From: an uncultured Fidelibacterota bacterium | GTDB lineage: Bacteria > Fidelibacterota > Marinisomatia > Marinisomatales > Marinisomataceae | Assembly: GCA_902629855.1 (NCBI GenBank) | Contig: CACOSI010000002.1 | Coordinates: 7,501-71,500 of the forward strand | DNA length: 64,000 bases | Reading direction: 5' to 3' | Shown: positions 1-8,093 of the stretch, in pieces | Position numbering within the stretch: position 1 is the stretch's first letter | Layout of the letters: the number at the start of each line of letters is the position of its first letter | The notes under the pieces: model-generated | Databases searched by the model: none | Told to the model about the DNA's origin: nothing | Seen by the model: the letters and a program-made list of their open reading frames with translations, nothing else | Made by a program: the position numbers and the translations under genes

Positions 1-1
1 C

Positions 2-742
2 TCATGTGGAGAAATTCTTTATAATCCAGAATTAGAAGCAGCTTTAAATATTTGTCATCATTGTAATTTTCATTTTCCTATAGATAGTAATAAGTATCTT
101 GAAATTATTTTAGATGATGAATACAAAAATTTATTCTCAAATATAAGCTCAGTAGATATGCTTAATTTTAAAGCCAACAAATCATATGAAGAAATTCTTG
201 ATAAAGTCCCAAATGACAAGGAAGCAGTTGACTGTTTTTACGGTACTATTGATGGTAAAAAAGTTGTTCTTTGTTTAATGAATTTTAAGTATATCGGAGG
301 AAGCATGGGTAGTGCTGTTGGTGAAAAAATTTCAAAGGGAATTAATTTTGCATCTGATAAAAATTGTCCATTAATAATTCTATGTCAATCTGGTGGAGCT
401 AGAATGCAAGAAGGAGCTTTATCTCTTATGCAATTGTCTAAAATTAGTACTCATTTATCAAGATTTTCAAAACAAGGTGGACTATATATATCAATTCTTA
501 CATTCCCAACAACCGGAGGTGTTACTGCTAGCTTTGGAATGCAAGCTGACATTACTATTGCAGAGCCAAAAGCACTTATTGGTTTTGCTGGGCAGCGTGT
601 AATTAAACAAACAACGAATCAAGATTTACCCGAACATTTTCAAACCTCTGAATTTTTATTAGAAAAAGGCTTTATTGATTTTGTTGCAGATAGAAAAGAA
701 TTAAAACAAAGTTTATCCAACGTAATGGAAGTATTAATTTGA
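2..742 (+). CDS. accD: Acetyl-CoA carboxylase carboxyltransferase beta subunit (partial, 5' end outside window)
   Basis: This is the beta subunit of the carboxyltransferase that moves CO2 from carboxybiotin to acetyl-CoA, the first step of fatty-acid synthesis. The frame is open from base 2, so the start lies upstream; about 246 residues are visible, against about 280-300 for the family. At the extreme N-terminus a Cys and a CxxC pair (SCGEIL, then CHHC) are the remains of the AccD C4 zinc finger. The crotonase-like core shows SGGARMQEG and TTGGVTASFG, the acyl-CoA-binding oxyanion region. An internal ATG at 158 would remove the zinc finger and is not the start. The last codons overlap the guaA start (TTGA), which suggests translational coupling. 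Confidence 0.95.
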   Translation, partial: SCGEILYNPELEAALNICHHCNFHFPIDSNKYLEIILDDEYKNLFSNISSVDMLNFKANKSYEEILDKVPNDKEAVDCFYGTIDGKKVVLCLMNFKYIGGSMGSAVGEKISKGINFASDKNCPLIILCQSGGARMQEGALSLMQLSKISTHLSRFSKQGGLYISILTFPTTGGVTASFGMQADITIAEPKALIGFAGQRVIKQTTNQDLPEHFQTSEFLLEKGFIDFVADRKELKQSLSNVMEVLI

Positions 743-2283
743 AAGATTATAAAATTATCATAATAGATTTTGGTTCACAATATACGCAGCTCATAGCTAG
801 AAGAGTAAGGGAGATTGGTGTTTATTCTTTGGTTATGCCATCTTCAATAAATCCTCAAGAAATTAAAAAAATAAAACCTGATGGCTTAATTTTATCTGGT
901 GGACCAGAATCAGTCACGTCTACTCAATCTCAAAGAATTAATAAAGGATTGATTGACTTAGAAATACCGATACTTGGAATTTGTTATGGCATGCAAACCC
1001 TATCAAATGAGCTTGGTGGTGAAGTAATTAATTCTGATATTCACGAATTTGGTCACGCAGAAATTTCGTTAAAAAATAATTCACCAATTTTTAAGAATAT
1101 TCATAGTAAAAATAATGTCTTAGATGTTTGGATGAGTCACGGTGATAAGGTTAATGTACTTCCTAAAAGTTTTGAAGTAATAGCTTCATCAAAAGATTGT
1201 CAAATTGCTGGATTTCAATCAAGTGATAAAAAAATATTTGGTCTTCAATTCCATCCCGAAGTAACTCATACCAATCAGGGGAAAGAAATACTTTCAAATT
1301 TTGTTTTTGACATCTGTGGTTGTAAAAAAAATTGGTCTACAAAGGATATTATTAATTCGATGATTCAAGATGTAAAAACAAAGGTTAAAGATGACAAAGT
1401 TATTTTAGGACTTTCAGGAGGTGTAGACTCTTCTGTTGTTGCAATGCTTCTTAACAAAGCAATTGGTTCTCAGTTAATATGTATTTTTGTCGATCATGGG
1501 TTACTTAGACTAGGTGAAGTAGAAGAGGTAATGACAACATTTAAGGATTTGGGTATTGATATTAGATTATCTAAGGCATCAGATATTTTTATTTCACGAT
1601 TAAGTGGTGTATTAGATCCTGAGAAAAAAAGAAAAATTATTGGAAATACTTTCATAGATGTTTTTGAAAAAGAAGCAAAAAAAATTAAAAATGTTGATTG
1701 GCTTGCTCAAGGAACAATTTATCCTGATGTTATTGAATCATCATCAGATGATCATAATTCAAGTGTAATTAAATCACATCACAATGTTGGAGGTTTACCA
1801 GAAAGAATGAACTTAAAATTACTTGAGCCTATAAGGCAGTTATTTAAAGATGAGGTAAGAAAAATTGGTAAAGAACTGGAAACTCCTAATCATATCTTAT
1901 CAAGACATCCATTTCCTGGACCAGGCTTAGGTATTAGAATTATGGGAGAAGTATTAAAAGAAAGAGTTGGTACTTTACAAAAAGCTGACAAAATTTTTAT
2001 TGATGAGCTTAAAAAAAATAATCTTTATGATTCTTTAAGCCAGGCTTTTGTTGTGTATCTTCCTATAAAGTCTGTTGGTGTTGTTGGAGATGAAAGAAGA
2101 TATGAAGATGTATTAGCTTTAAGAGCTGTAGAAACAGTTGATTTTATGACAGCTAAATGGGCTCATTTACCATATGAATTTATCGGAAAGGTATCTAACA
2201 GAATTGTAAATGAGATATCTACTGTAAGTAGAGTAGTTTACGATTGTACTGGAAAGCCTCCAGCTACTATTGAATGGGAATAA
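739..2283 (+). CDS. guaA: GMP synthase (glutamine-hydrolysing)
   Basis: It converts XMP to GMP in the cytoplasm using glutamine nitrogen and ATP. At 514 residues it is full length. The N-terminal class I amidotransferase domain has the nucleophile Cys82 in GICYGMQTL and the His172/Glu174 pair in FHPEV. The ATP pyrophosphatase domain carries the P-loop SGGVDSS at 226-232. The C-terminal dimerisation domain ends in the typical CTGKPPATIEWE. The start is TTG, overlapping the accD stop by four bases; no ATG fits, because the first residues (MKDYKIIIIDFGSQYTQLI) match the family N-terminus directly. Confidence 0.97.
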   Translation: MKDYKIIIIDFGSQYTQLIARRVREIGVYSLVMPSSINPQEIKKIKPDGLILSGGPESVTSTQSQRINKGLIDLEIPILGICYGMQTLSNELGGEVINSDIHEFGHAEISLKNNSPIFKNIHSKNNVLDVWMSHGDKVNVLPKSFEVIASSKDCQIAGFQSSDKKIFGLQFHPEVTHTNQGKEILSNFVFDICGCKKNWSTKDIINSMIQDVKTKVKDDKVILGLSGGVDSSVVAMLLNKAIGSQLICIFVDHGLLRLGEVEEVMTTFKDLGIDIRLSKASDIFISRLSGVLDPEKKRKIIGNTFIDVFEKEAKKIKNVDWLAQGTIYPDVIESSSDDHNSSVIKSHHNVGGLPERMNLKLLEPIRQLFKDEVRKIGKELETPNHILSRHPFPGPGLGIRIMGEVLKERVGTLQKADKIFIDELKKNNLYDSLSQAFVVYLPIKSVGVVGDERRYEDVLALRAVETVDFMTAKWAHLPYEFIGKVSNRIVNEISTVSRVVYDCTGKPPATIEWE

Positions 2284-2284
2284 A

Positions 2285-3931
2285 GTGAAAAAAATAATCA
2301 TCCCATCCTTTTTAATTTTAATCGCAATTTTAACTTGGCAGTATAGAGTAAATATAGTTGTTTGGTCAATTCCAAGAGTTTTGAATATAATTAGGCCAGT
2401 TTTATCTGAAGGAACATCAAATTGGCAAAAAGGACCAACAGTAAAAGACTTTAAAGAACAAAGACCAAACATCATTTTAATATTAGCTGATGATTTAGGC
2501 TTTAACGATATCTCATTATATAATGGTGGAGCTGGCAGCGGATTATTAATGACACCAAACATCGATAAAATTGCTAAAGATGGAGTTACTTTTGAAAATG
2601 GTTATGCAGCAAATGCTATGTGCGCTCAATCAAGAGCATCTATAATGACTGGACGTTATTCTACAAGATTTGGTTTTGAGTTTACTCCTCTTTTTCCTGG
2701 AGCAACAAAATTAATTGAATGGATTGACAGTATTAATGACCCCGTTCTAAAAACAGAAATAGAACATAGCATGTATGCAGATGCAGCAGATGTCTTTTCA
2801 GCAGGAATGCCCACACAAGAAATTACAGTTGCCGAAGTTCTTCGTGATGCTGGATACTATACAGCTCATGTTGGAAAGTGGCATTTAGGAAGAGTTGATG
2901 GTAGTCACCCTATTGATCAAGGTTTTGATGATAGCCTTCTTATGGAAGGAGGATTATATCTTCCTGAAAATCATAAAAATGTGGTAAATGCAAAATTTGA
3001 CAATGCTATTGATAATATGGTATGGGCACGATCTCAGTATAGTGTTTCTTTTAATAAAGGACCAGCATTTGCACCAGACTCATATTTAACTGATTATTAT
3101 ACTGATGAAGCTATAAAGGTAATTCAAAATAATAAAAACAGACCTTTTTTCTTGTACTTAGCGCATTGGGCTGTTCACAATCCTCTTCAAGCTTTAAAAA
3201 ATGATGTTGATTCAGTCAAACATCATACAAAGCACCACAATCTTCAGGTATACTCTGGTATGATTGGAGCATTAGATAGAAGTATCGGAAGAATAATCGA
3301 AGTCCTTGATAAAAATAATCTTTCAGAAAATACTTTAATTATTTTAACTAGTGACAATGGTGGAGCCAGCTATATTGAACTAGAAGATATTAACAAACCT
3401 TATAGAGGCTGGAAGCTTACACATTTTGAAGGAGGAATGCATATTCCATTTATGGCTAAATGGCCAAGAGAAATAAAAGCAGGTCAAAAATTCGTTCCAG
3501 CAGTTCATCATAATGATATTTTCCATACTATTGTAAATGCAGCTGAAGCTAAAATTCCAAATGATAGAAAATTAGATGGTATTGATTTTATGCCATATGT
3601 AAAAGGCTTAAAAAGTGGAGAATTACATCAAACTTTATTTTGGAGACAAGGTCATCAGCAAACAGTATTGCACCAAGGATGGAAATTGATAAGAACAAAT
3701 AAAATTCAACATAAATGGCTTTTTAACTTATCAGAAGATCCAACTGAAAAAAATAACTTAGTAGTTGAATATCCAGAAAAGGTTGAAGAATTAGATAATC
3801 TTCTAAAAAAACATAATCTTGAACAGATTGAATCAATGTGGCCAAGTGTCATTAATGGACCAATATTAATTGATAAACATTCAGGACAGCACTATGAAGA
3901 AGGTGATGAATATATTTACTGGCCAAACTAA
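2285..3931 (+). CDS. Type I sulfatase, membrane-anchored or exported
   Basis: An alkaline-phosphatase-superfamily sulfatase of 548 residues, expected to release sulfate from a sulfate ester outside the cytoplasm. A hydrophobic N-terminal stretch (residues 5-30) looks like a signal anchor. Metal-binding residues are seen in LADDLGFND (Asp69-Asp70) and TSDNGG. The formylglycine site is CAQSRASIMTGR with Cys113; the usual pattern is C-x-P/A-x-R, so Gln at the third position is unusual. I chose GTG at 2285, two bases after the guaA stop; a TTG at 2270 would overlap guaA and add five residues. Its stop overlaps the next ATG by one base. The substrate cannot be inferred, and no formylglycine-generating enzyme is in the window. 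Confidence 0.85.
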   Translation: MKKIIIPSFLILIAILTWQYRVNIVVWSIPRVLNIIRPVLSEGTSNWQKGPTVKDFKEQRPNIILILADDLGFNDISLYNGGAGSGLLMTPNIDKIAKDGVTFENGYAANAMCAQSRASIMTGRYSTRFGFEFTPLFPGATKLIEWIDSINDPVLKTEIEHSMYADAADVFSAGMPTQEITVAEVLRDAGYYTAHVGKWHLGRVDGSHPIDQGFDDSLLMEGGLYLPENHKNVVNAKFDNAIDNMVWARSQYSVSFNKGPAFAPDSYLTDYYTDEAIKVIQNNKNRPFFLYLAHWAVHNPLQALKNDVDSVKHHTKHHNLQVYSGMIGALDRSIGRIIEVLDKNNLSENTLIILTSDNGGASYIELEDINKPYRGWKLTHFEGGMHIPFMAKWPREIKAGQKFVPAVHHNDIFHTIVNAAEAKIPNDRKLDGIDFMPYVKGLKSGELHQTLFWRQGHQQTVLHQGWKLIRTNKIQHKWLFNLSEDPTEKNNLVVEYPEKVEELDNLLKKHNLEQIESMWPSVINGPILIDKHSGQHYEEGDEYIYWPN

Positions 3932-4395
3932 TGGTTAAAATAGAAGTTATAAGCTATAATAAAAAATTTTCAGAGGATTTTTATACTTTAAACAAACTTT
4001 GGATTGAAGAAAGTTGGTCTCTTGAAGATTCTGACAAAGAAGATTTATTAAACCCTGAAAAAATCATAAAAAAAGGTGGACAGATATTTTTTGCTGTTTC
4101 AAATAATAAGGCAGTTGGTACTGTAGCAATGATTTTTAATTCAAAAAATAAATTTGAATTGGCTAAAATGACCGTCAAAAGTCATTTTAGAGGCAAGGGT
4201 ATAGCCAATATATTAATGGATAAATGCATTCAATTTGCAACTGAAAAAAAAGCTAAAGAAATATTTTTAATATCAAATGATTCGCTAAAAATCGCTAGGA
4301 ACCTATACGATAAATATGGGTTTATTGAAGTAGATTTAGATTCAAAAAAATATGAGAGGGGAAATGTAAAAATGGTGCTAAAATTAACACCATAA
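3931..4395 (+). CDS. GNAT family N-acetyltransferase
   Basis: A 154-residue single-domain Gcn5-related acetyltransferase that transfers acetyl from acetyl-CoA to an unknown amine. The acetyl-CoA-binding motif A is visible as KSHFRGKGIANILMDKC (about residues 88-104), preceded by the beta-4 strand ELAKMTV. The C-terminal half has the NLYDKYGFIEV segment typical of motif B. It overlaps the sulfatase stop by one base, so the two are probably co-translated; whether they work on the same compound is not known. A second, unrelated GNAT gene lies at 33257. Confidence 0.85.
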   Translation: MVKIEVISYNKKFSEDFYTLNKLWIEESWSLEDSDKEDLLNPEKIIKKGGQIFFAVSNNKAVGTVAMIFNSKNKFELAKMTVKSHFRGKGIANILMDKCIQFATEKKAKEIFLISNDSLKIARNLYDKYGFIEVDLDSKKYERGNVKMVLKLTP

Positions 4396-4425
4396 AATTC
4401 ATAATTTTCAATGTAAATTCAAATC

Positions 4426-6267
4426 ATGTGTGGAATCGTAGCATATAAAGGGCAAAAAAATTGTTATCCAATTCTTATTAATGGATTAAAAAAACTTGAG
4501 TATAGGGGATATGACTCTGCTGGAGTGGCTTGTATTACAGAACAGGGAAAAATTACTGTTACAAAAAGAAGTGGAAAAGTAAAGCAATTAGAAGATGTTT
4601 TAAAAAAACATGGGATGAATAAAAAATGTATAGGTGGTATAGCTCATACAAGATGGGCAACCCATGGAAGACCAAACCAGATAAATGCCCATCCTCATAT
4701 CGACGAAAGTGCTACTATTGTTTTAGTTCATAATGGCATTATTGAGAACTATGATCCAATTAAGAAGTTTTTGAAATCAAAAAAGGTAAAATTTAAATCT
4801 GAAACTGATACAGAAGTTTTAGTTCAGTTGATTGGATATTTTTACAAAAAAGGAAAATTAAATTTTGAACAATCTGTTAGAGCTGCACTTCAACGAGTTG
4901 ATGGAGCATATGCTATAGTTGTTTTAAATAAAGATGAGCCAGACAGCATGATTGCAGCTAGGAAAGGAAGCCCTCTAGCTTTAGGAATAAATGAAAAGGA
5001 ATTTTTTGTTGGTAGTGACATATCTCCTATTATAAGTCATACTCAGCAAATTATTTACTTGGAAGATTCACAAATGGCTGTAATTAAAAATGATAACTAT
5101 GAGATAAAATCCATTGATAAAGATATTTCTCTTCCAAAAATAGTTGAAAAAATAGACTATAAAATTGACGATTATGACAAAGGAAAGTTTAAGTTCTTTA
5201 TGCATAAAGAAATTCATGAACAGGTAGACACTATTTCAAACTCCATTATTGGAAGAACAACCGAACATAATGTAATTTTGAATGGATTATTGGAATATTG
5301 GTCTCAGATTGAAGCATCTGACAAAATATTTATCACCGCATGTGGAACGTCTTGGCATGCAGGGTTAATTGGAAAAAATTTAATTGAAAGATTTGCTAAA
5401 GTACCAGTTCACGTAGAGTATGCTTCAGAATTTAGATATAATAGAACTTTAGTTGATAACAAAAGTGTTGTTATAGCTATTTCACAATCTGGAGAAACAG
5501 CTGACACTTTAGCTGCAATTAAAAAAGCAAATGATTATGGGGCAATCACTATTGGTATTTGTAATGTAGCCGGGAGTTCAATATCAAGAGAAACAGATTG
5601 TGGTGTATTTACAAGGTGTGGGCACGAGATTGGTGTTGCTTCAACTAAAGCTTTCACAGCGCAAATTAGTATACTATACTTATTTGCTCTAAAATTAGCT
5701 TCCTCAAGAAAGCAGATTTCAAAATCTGCAATGACTGCACATTTAGATTTTTCATCTAGCTTGAGAAAAGTAAGATCTGTTTTAAGAAAAGAAAATGAGA
5801 TAAAAAAAATAGCTTTAAAATATAAAAATGCTTCAGATTTTTTATATCTAGGAAGAGGTTTAAATTTTCCAGTTGCTCTTGAAGGCGCTTTAAAGTTAAA
5901 AGAGATATCATATATACATGCTGAAGGCTATCCAGCAGCAGAAATGAAACATGGTCCAATAGCTTTAGTAGACAAGAATATGCCAAATGTTTTTATTGTT
6001 CCTAAAGATATGACATATGAAAAAATTATTTCTAATATTGAAGAAATTAGGTCAAGAAAAGGAAAAATTATTATCATAACTGATTCAAAAGAAAAGATTC
6101 TGAAAGATTTAGCTCATGATTTAATTATTATTCCGAAAACTAATCATTATATGTTTTGTGTTTTAGCTACAATTGTTTTACAGTTATTTGCATACTACAT
6201 AGCAGTAGGTAAAAAGCTGAATGTAGATCAGCCAAGAAATTTAGCCAAGTCTGTTACCGTAGAGTAG
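4426..6267 (+). CDS. glmS: Glutamine--fructose-6-phosphate aminotransferase (isomerising)
   Basis: It makes glucosamine-6-phosphate from fructose-6-phosphate and glutamine, the entry to peptidoglycan and LPS precursors. The protein has 613 residues. The N-terminal Ntn amidotransferase begins with the nucleophile Cys2 (MCGIVAYKG) and contains HTRWATHG. Two SIS domains follow, with ITACGTSWHAG and ISQSGETADT in the first. The C-terminus QPRNLAKSVTVE is intact and matches the family end exactly. The 30-base upstream gap is too short for a glmS ribozyme. A displaced second copy of the terminal codons V-T-V-E-stop lies at 7180-7194, beyond the nuclease gene, suggesting that something inserted at this 3' end. 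Confidence 0.97.
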   Translation: MCGIVAYKGQKNCYPILINGLKKLEYRGYDSAGVACITEQGKITVTKRSGKVKQLEDVLKKHGMNKKCIGGIAHTRWATHGRPNQINAHPHIDESATIVLVHNGIIENYDPIKKFLKSKKVKFKSETDTEVLVQLIGYFYKKGKLNFEQSVRAALQRVDGAYAIVVLNKDEPDSMIAARKGSPLALGINEKEFFVGSDISPIISHTQQIIYLEDSQMAVIKNDNYEIKSIDKDISLPKIVEKIDYKIDDYDKGKFKFFMHKEIHEQVDTISNSIIGRTTEHNVILNGLLEYWSQIEASDKIFITACGTSWHAGLIGKNLIERFAKVPVHVEYASEFRYNRTLVDNKSVVIAISQSGETADTLAAIKKANDYGAITIGICNVAGSSISRETDCGVFTRCGHEIGVASTKAFTAQISILYLFALKLASSRKQISKSAMTAHLDFSSSLRKVRSVLRKENEIKKIALKYKNASDFLYLGRGLNFPVALEGALKLKEISYIHAEGYPAAEMKHGPIALVDKNMPNVFIVPKDMTYEKIISNIEEIRSRKGKIIIITDSKEKILKDLAHDLIIIPKTNHYMFCVLATIVLQLFAYYIAVGKKLNVDQPRNLAKSVTVE

Positions 6268-6274
6268 GTATCAC

Positions 6275-6285
6275 GGGGGGGTATT
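6275..6285. repeat. Left copy of inverted repeat flanking the HNH gene
   Basis: Seven G residues followed by TATT, seven bases after the glmS stop. Ten of its bases are the exact reverse complement of 7156-7165. The G-run lies just before the TTG start of the nuclease gene, so it could also act as an unusual ribosome binding site. Confidence 0.6.
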
Positions 6286-6286
6286 C

Positions 6287-7156
6287 TTGTTTATACAAAA
6301 TAAAGATTATAAACGTTCTGAACTCCATGATGAATTTGGAGGAAATCGTCAAAGAGGAATATCTAACTGTGTAAATCATCCCATAATATTTATTTTTTCA
6401 AATCTCAATACTGAACAACAAGATGTTTATATTGATGAATGGAGAGATAAATATTTTTATTATAGTGGAGAAGGAAGAGTTGGTGACATGACAATGACTG
6501 GAGGTAATTCTTCAATTTGGAATCATGAAAGTGATGGACAACAAATTCATTTATTTGAAAAGACTGAACGTTCAGGATATTGGAAATATATAGACCAGTT
6601 AAAACTAGTAGATATTAATTATTATAAAAATTTTGATGAAAATGGTAAAGAAAGACAAAGTTTTCAATTCATTTTACTTTCTACTTCAGAAGAAGATAAT
6701 ATAAAAATCTCAAATGACGACTCTAGTAATATCACTAGATATAATTATAATAGACCTAATACTACTGAAAGAAGGGGATTAGTTACCTCTAGAGTTGGAC
6801 AAGGTTATTACAAAAGTAGACTCTTAGATAAATGGAATTCAAAATGTAGTGTTACTGGAGTAGGAATAACGAAAATATTAATTGGTTCACACATTGTTCC
6901 ATGGAGAGATAGTAATGACGACGAAAGATTAGATGTAGATAATGGAATTCTATTAACTCCAAATCTTGATGGTCTTTTTGATAAATATTTAATTACATTT
7001 GATGATAATGGTAAAATTGTTTTTTCAAAAAAACTTGATATCAATGAACTAACAATTTTAGGAATTAATAATGAAATGAAAATTTCTTCAGTAAATAGTA
7101 GAATGAAGAACTATTTAAAGAGACACAGAGAAAAATTTTATGAACAAGAAAAATAA
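6287..7156 (+). CDS. SRA-like/HNH endonuclease, putative modification-dependent restriction enzyme
   Basis: A 289-residue protein with two parts. Residues about 15-135 resemble the SRA-like domain of ScoMcrA-type enzymes: GGNRQRGISN, then YYSGEGRVGDM, GGNSSIWNHESDG and IHLFE. SRA domains bind modified bases. Residues about 172-250 form an HNH_2-type nuclease: Cys187 before SHIVPW (His202), VDNGILLTPNLDGLFD (Asn219, Asp228). This layout fits a type IV, methyl-dependent restriction enzyme, which is inference from the family. The start is TTG at 6287, because a stop codon lies just upstream in frame and the next Met is at residue 68, inside the domain. It stands alone between inverted repeats and no methyltransferase is nearby. 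Confidence 0.8.
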   Translation: MFIQNKDYKRSELHDEFGGNRQRGISNCVNHPIIFIFSNLNTEQQDVYIDEWRDKYFYYSGEGRVGDMTMTGGNSSIWNHESDGQQIHLFEKTERSGYWKYIDQLKLVDINYYKNFDENGKERQSFQFILLSTSEEDNIKISNDDSSNITRYNYNRPNTTERRGLVTSRVGQGYYKSRLLDKWNSKCSVTGVGITKILIGSHIVPWRDSNDDERLDVDNGILLTPNLDGLFDKYLITFDDNGKIVFSKKLDINELTILGINNEMKISSVNSRMKNYLKRHREKFYEQEK

Positions 7157-7165
7157 ATACCCCCC
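7156..7165. repeat. Right copy of inverted repeat flanking the HNH gene
   Basis: AATACCCCCC, starting on the last base of the nuclease stop codon; it is the exact reverse complement of 6276-6285. The two arms are about 870 bases apart, too far for a transcription terminator hairpin, so a mobile-element end is the more likely reading. Confidence 0.6.
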
Positions 7166-7179
7166 TTGTTCCACAAACC

Positions 7180-7194
7180 GTAACAGTTGAGTAA
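7180..7194 (+). pseudogene. Displaced remnant of the glmS 3' end (V-T-V-E-stop)
   Basis: The bases GTAACAGTTGAGTAA read V-T-V-E-stop. The true glmS end at 6253-6267 reads the same peptide with GTTACCGTAGAGTAG. The four differences all fall at third codon positions. The remnant's stop is followed after three bases by the TTG start of the next gene, which is the tight spacing usual in this genome. It therefore looks like the original glmS terminus before the nuclease gene arrived. The match is only 15 bases long, so chance cannot be excluded by eye. Confidence 0.45.
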
Positions 7195-7197
7195 AAA

Positions 7198-7638
7198 TTG
7201 AGCACAAAAATTCCTCCACCAATAGTTACTTTAATTTTTGGGTTAATTATTTTCTTTTCTAGGTCTCTTTTTCCAATTTATAGTTTTAGTAATAATGTTA
7301 GTTTAATATTTTTATTTTTTGGTTTAATTATTTTAATTATTGCTGTTAGATCATTTAAAAAACATCAAACTACTATTAATCCATTAAATCCAGATCAGGC
7401 TTCTTCACTTGTAAATTCTGGTATCTTTAGTTTTACTAGGAATCCAATGTATTTAGGGATGCTATTAATTTTAATGTCTATTTCGTTTAAGTTTAACATT
7501 CTAGGAGGTATTTTAATTTGTTTTCTATTCAAAATTTATATTACAAGATTTCAAATAATGCCAGAAGAGGAGGCAATGGAAAAGATTTTTGGAAAAGATT
7601 TTGTTGAATACAAGAATAAAGTTAGGAGATGGATTTAA
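7198..7638 (+). CDS. Isoprenylcysteine carboxyl methyltransferase-family membrane protein
   Basis: A 146-residue integral membrane protein with about four hydrophobic helices. The N-terminus KIPPPIVTLIFGLI and the core SGIFSFTRNPMYLGMLL followed by EEEAMEKIFGKDFVEYKNKVRRWI are the hallmarks of the ICMT/PEMT-like membrane methyltransferases, which bind S-adenosylmethionine through the conserved RNPMY region. The bacterial substrate is unknown. The start is TTG, supported by the family N-terminus beginning at once with the IPPP motif. It begins three bases after the displaced glmS stop, so it was probably the immediate neighbour of glmS before the insertion. Confidence 0.85.
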   Translation: MSTKIPPPIVTLIFGLIIFFSRSLFPIYSFSNNVSLIFLFFGLIILIIAVRSFKKHQTTINPLNPDQASSLVNSGIFSFTRNPMYLGMLLILMSISFKFNILGGILICFLFKIYITRFQIMPEEEAMEKIFGKDFVEYKNKVRRWI

Positions 7639-7657
7639 TTACTTTTGAATACTAGTT

Positions 7658-8032
7658 ATGAAGTTGAAAGAATATGAAATTGAAAAAGTTTACTTAGAGA
7701 CAGGTGAACTGAAAAAAGAAATAGTGTATGAAAATGGTAAAGTTTTTCTAATAACAGTCTATTATATCAATGGTAATATAAAATCTAAAATGTATATGAG
7801 AGGAAAAGTTAAGCATGGAAATGTGGTTGAATTCTACCCTAATGGACAATTAAAAAGTAATATCGATTATGAAAATGATATCCCAGTTGATGGACCTTAT
7901 ACAATTTATCTTGATGATGGTTCGGTTTGGGAAAAAGGGATTTTCAAAAACAATGGAAAAGAAATCGAATTAGTTATTAAAAGTGGAAATTTGGTTGAAG
8001 AAGTATTTACTGTTAAAGAAAATTTTAATTAA
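7658..8032 (+). CDS. MORN-repeat protein (MORN_2 type), small
   Basis: A 124-residue protein without a signal peptide. It contains degenerate copies of the MORN_2 repeat (a Y/F-x-x-NG-x core followed by a charged strand), for example YYINGNIKSK, FYPNGQLKSN and YLDDGSVWEKG. Such repeats form stacked beta-hairpins and often mediate membrane or protein binding. Databases sometimes name this type YwqK antitoxin-like, but no toxin is visible next to it. It lies just upstream of a larger MORN lipoprotein and may be a paralogue or partner. Confidence 0.7.
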   Translation: MKLKEYEIEKVYLETGELKKEIVYENGKVFLITVYYINGNIKSKMYMRGKVKHGNVVEFYPNGQLKSNIDYENDIPVDGPYTIYLDDGSVWEKGIFKNNGKEIELVIKSGNLVEEVFTVKENFN

Positions 8033-8082
8033 TCATTATAGCTTATTTAAAAATCATACTGTTAGAAATTATTTTTCTTGTC

Positions 8083-8090
8083 TAAATTTA
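8083..8090 (+). promoter_or_regulatory. Candidate -7 box (TAAATTTA) 11 bases before a GTG start
   Basis: TAAATTTA fits the TAnnTT core of FCB-type -7 boxes, and its first base is 11 bases before the GTG at 8094, the same distance as at pyrF and yajC. No TTG lies 20 bases further upstream, so support is weaker than for those genes. Confidence 0.25.
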
Positions 8091-8093
8091 ATT

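Larger units (their letters stand above)
6275..7165. mobile_element. Putative inserted element carrying an HNH nuclease gene at the glmS 3' end
   Basis: The segment is bounded by a perfect 10-base inverted repeat: GGGGGGTATT at 6276-6285 (with a seventh G at 6275) and AATACCCCCC at 7156-7165. Runs of six or seven G or C stand out in this AT-rich sequence. The only gene inside is the SRA-like/HNH nuclease; there is no transposase or integrase. Outside the right end, bases 7180-7194 encode V-T-V-E-stop, the same last codons as glmS, differing only at third codon positions. I infer an insertion that displaced the old glmS end. No clear target-site duplication was found, so the mechanism is unknown. 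Confidence 0.5.

Noticed and set aside
4396-4425. glmS ribozyme upstream of glmS
   Set aside because: The gap is only 30 bases, far too short for the ribozyme, and no fold-like sequence is seen.
6268-7197. Tn7 or Tn7-like transposon at the glmS 3' end
   Set aside because: No tnsABCDE-type genes and no Tn7-like ends; only one HNH gene lies between the repeats.
7658-8032. YwqK-type antitoxin of a toxin-antitoxin system
   Set aside because: The name comes only from MORN-repeat similarity; no toxin gene is adjacent.
7983-8093. Longer N-terminus for the MORN lipoprotein starting inside the preceding gene
   Set aside because: It would bury the lipoprotein signal 37 residues into the protein and overlap the upstream gene by 50 bases.
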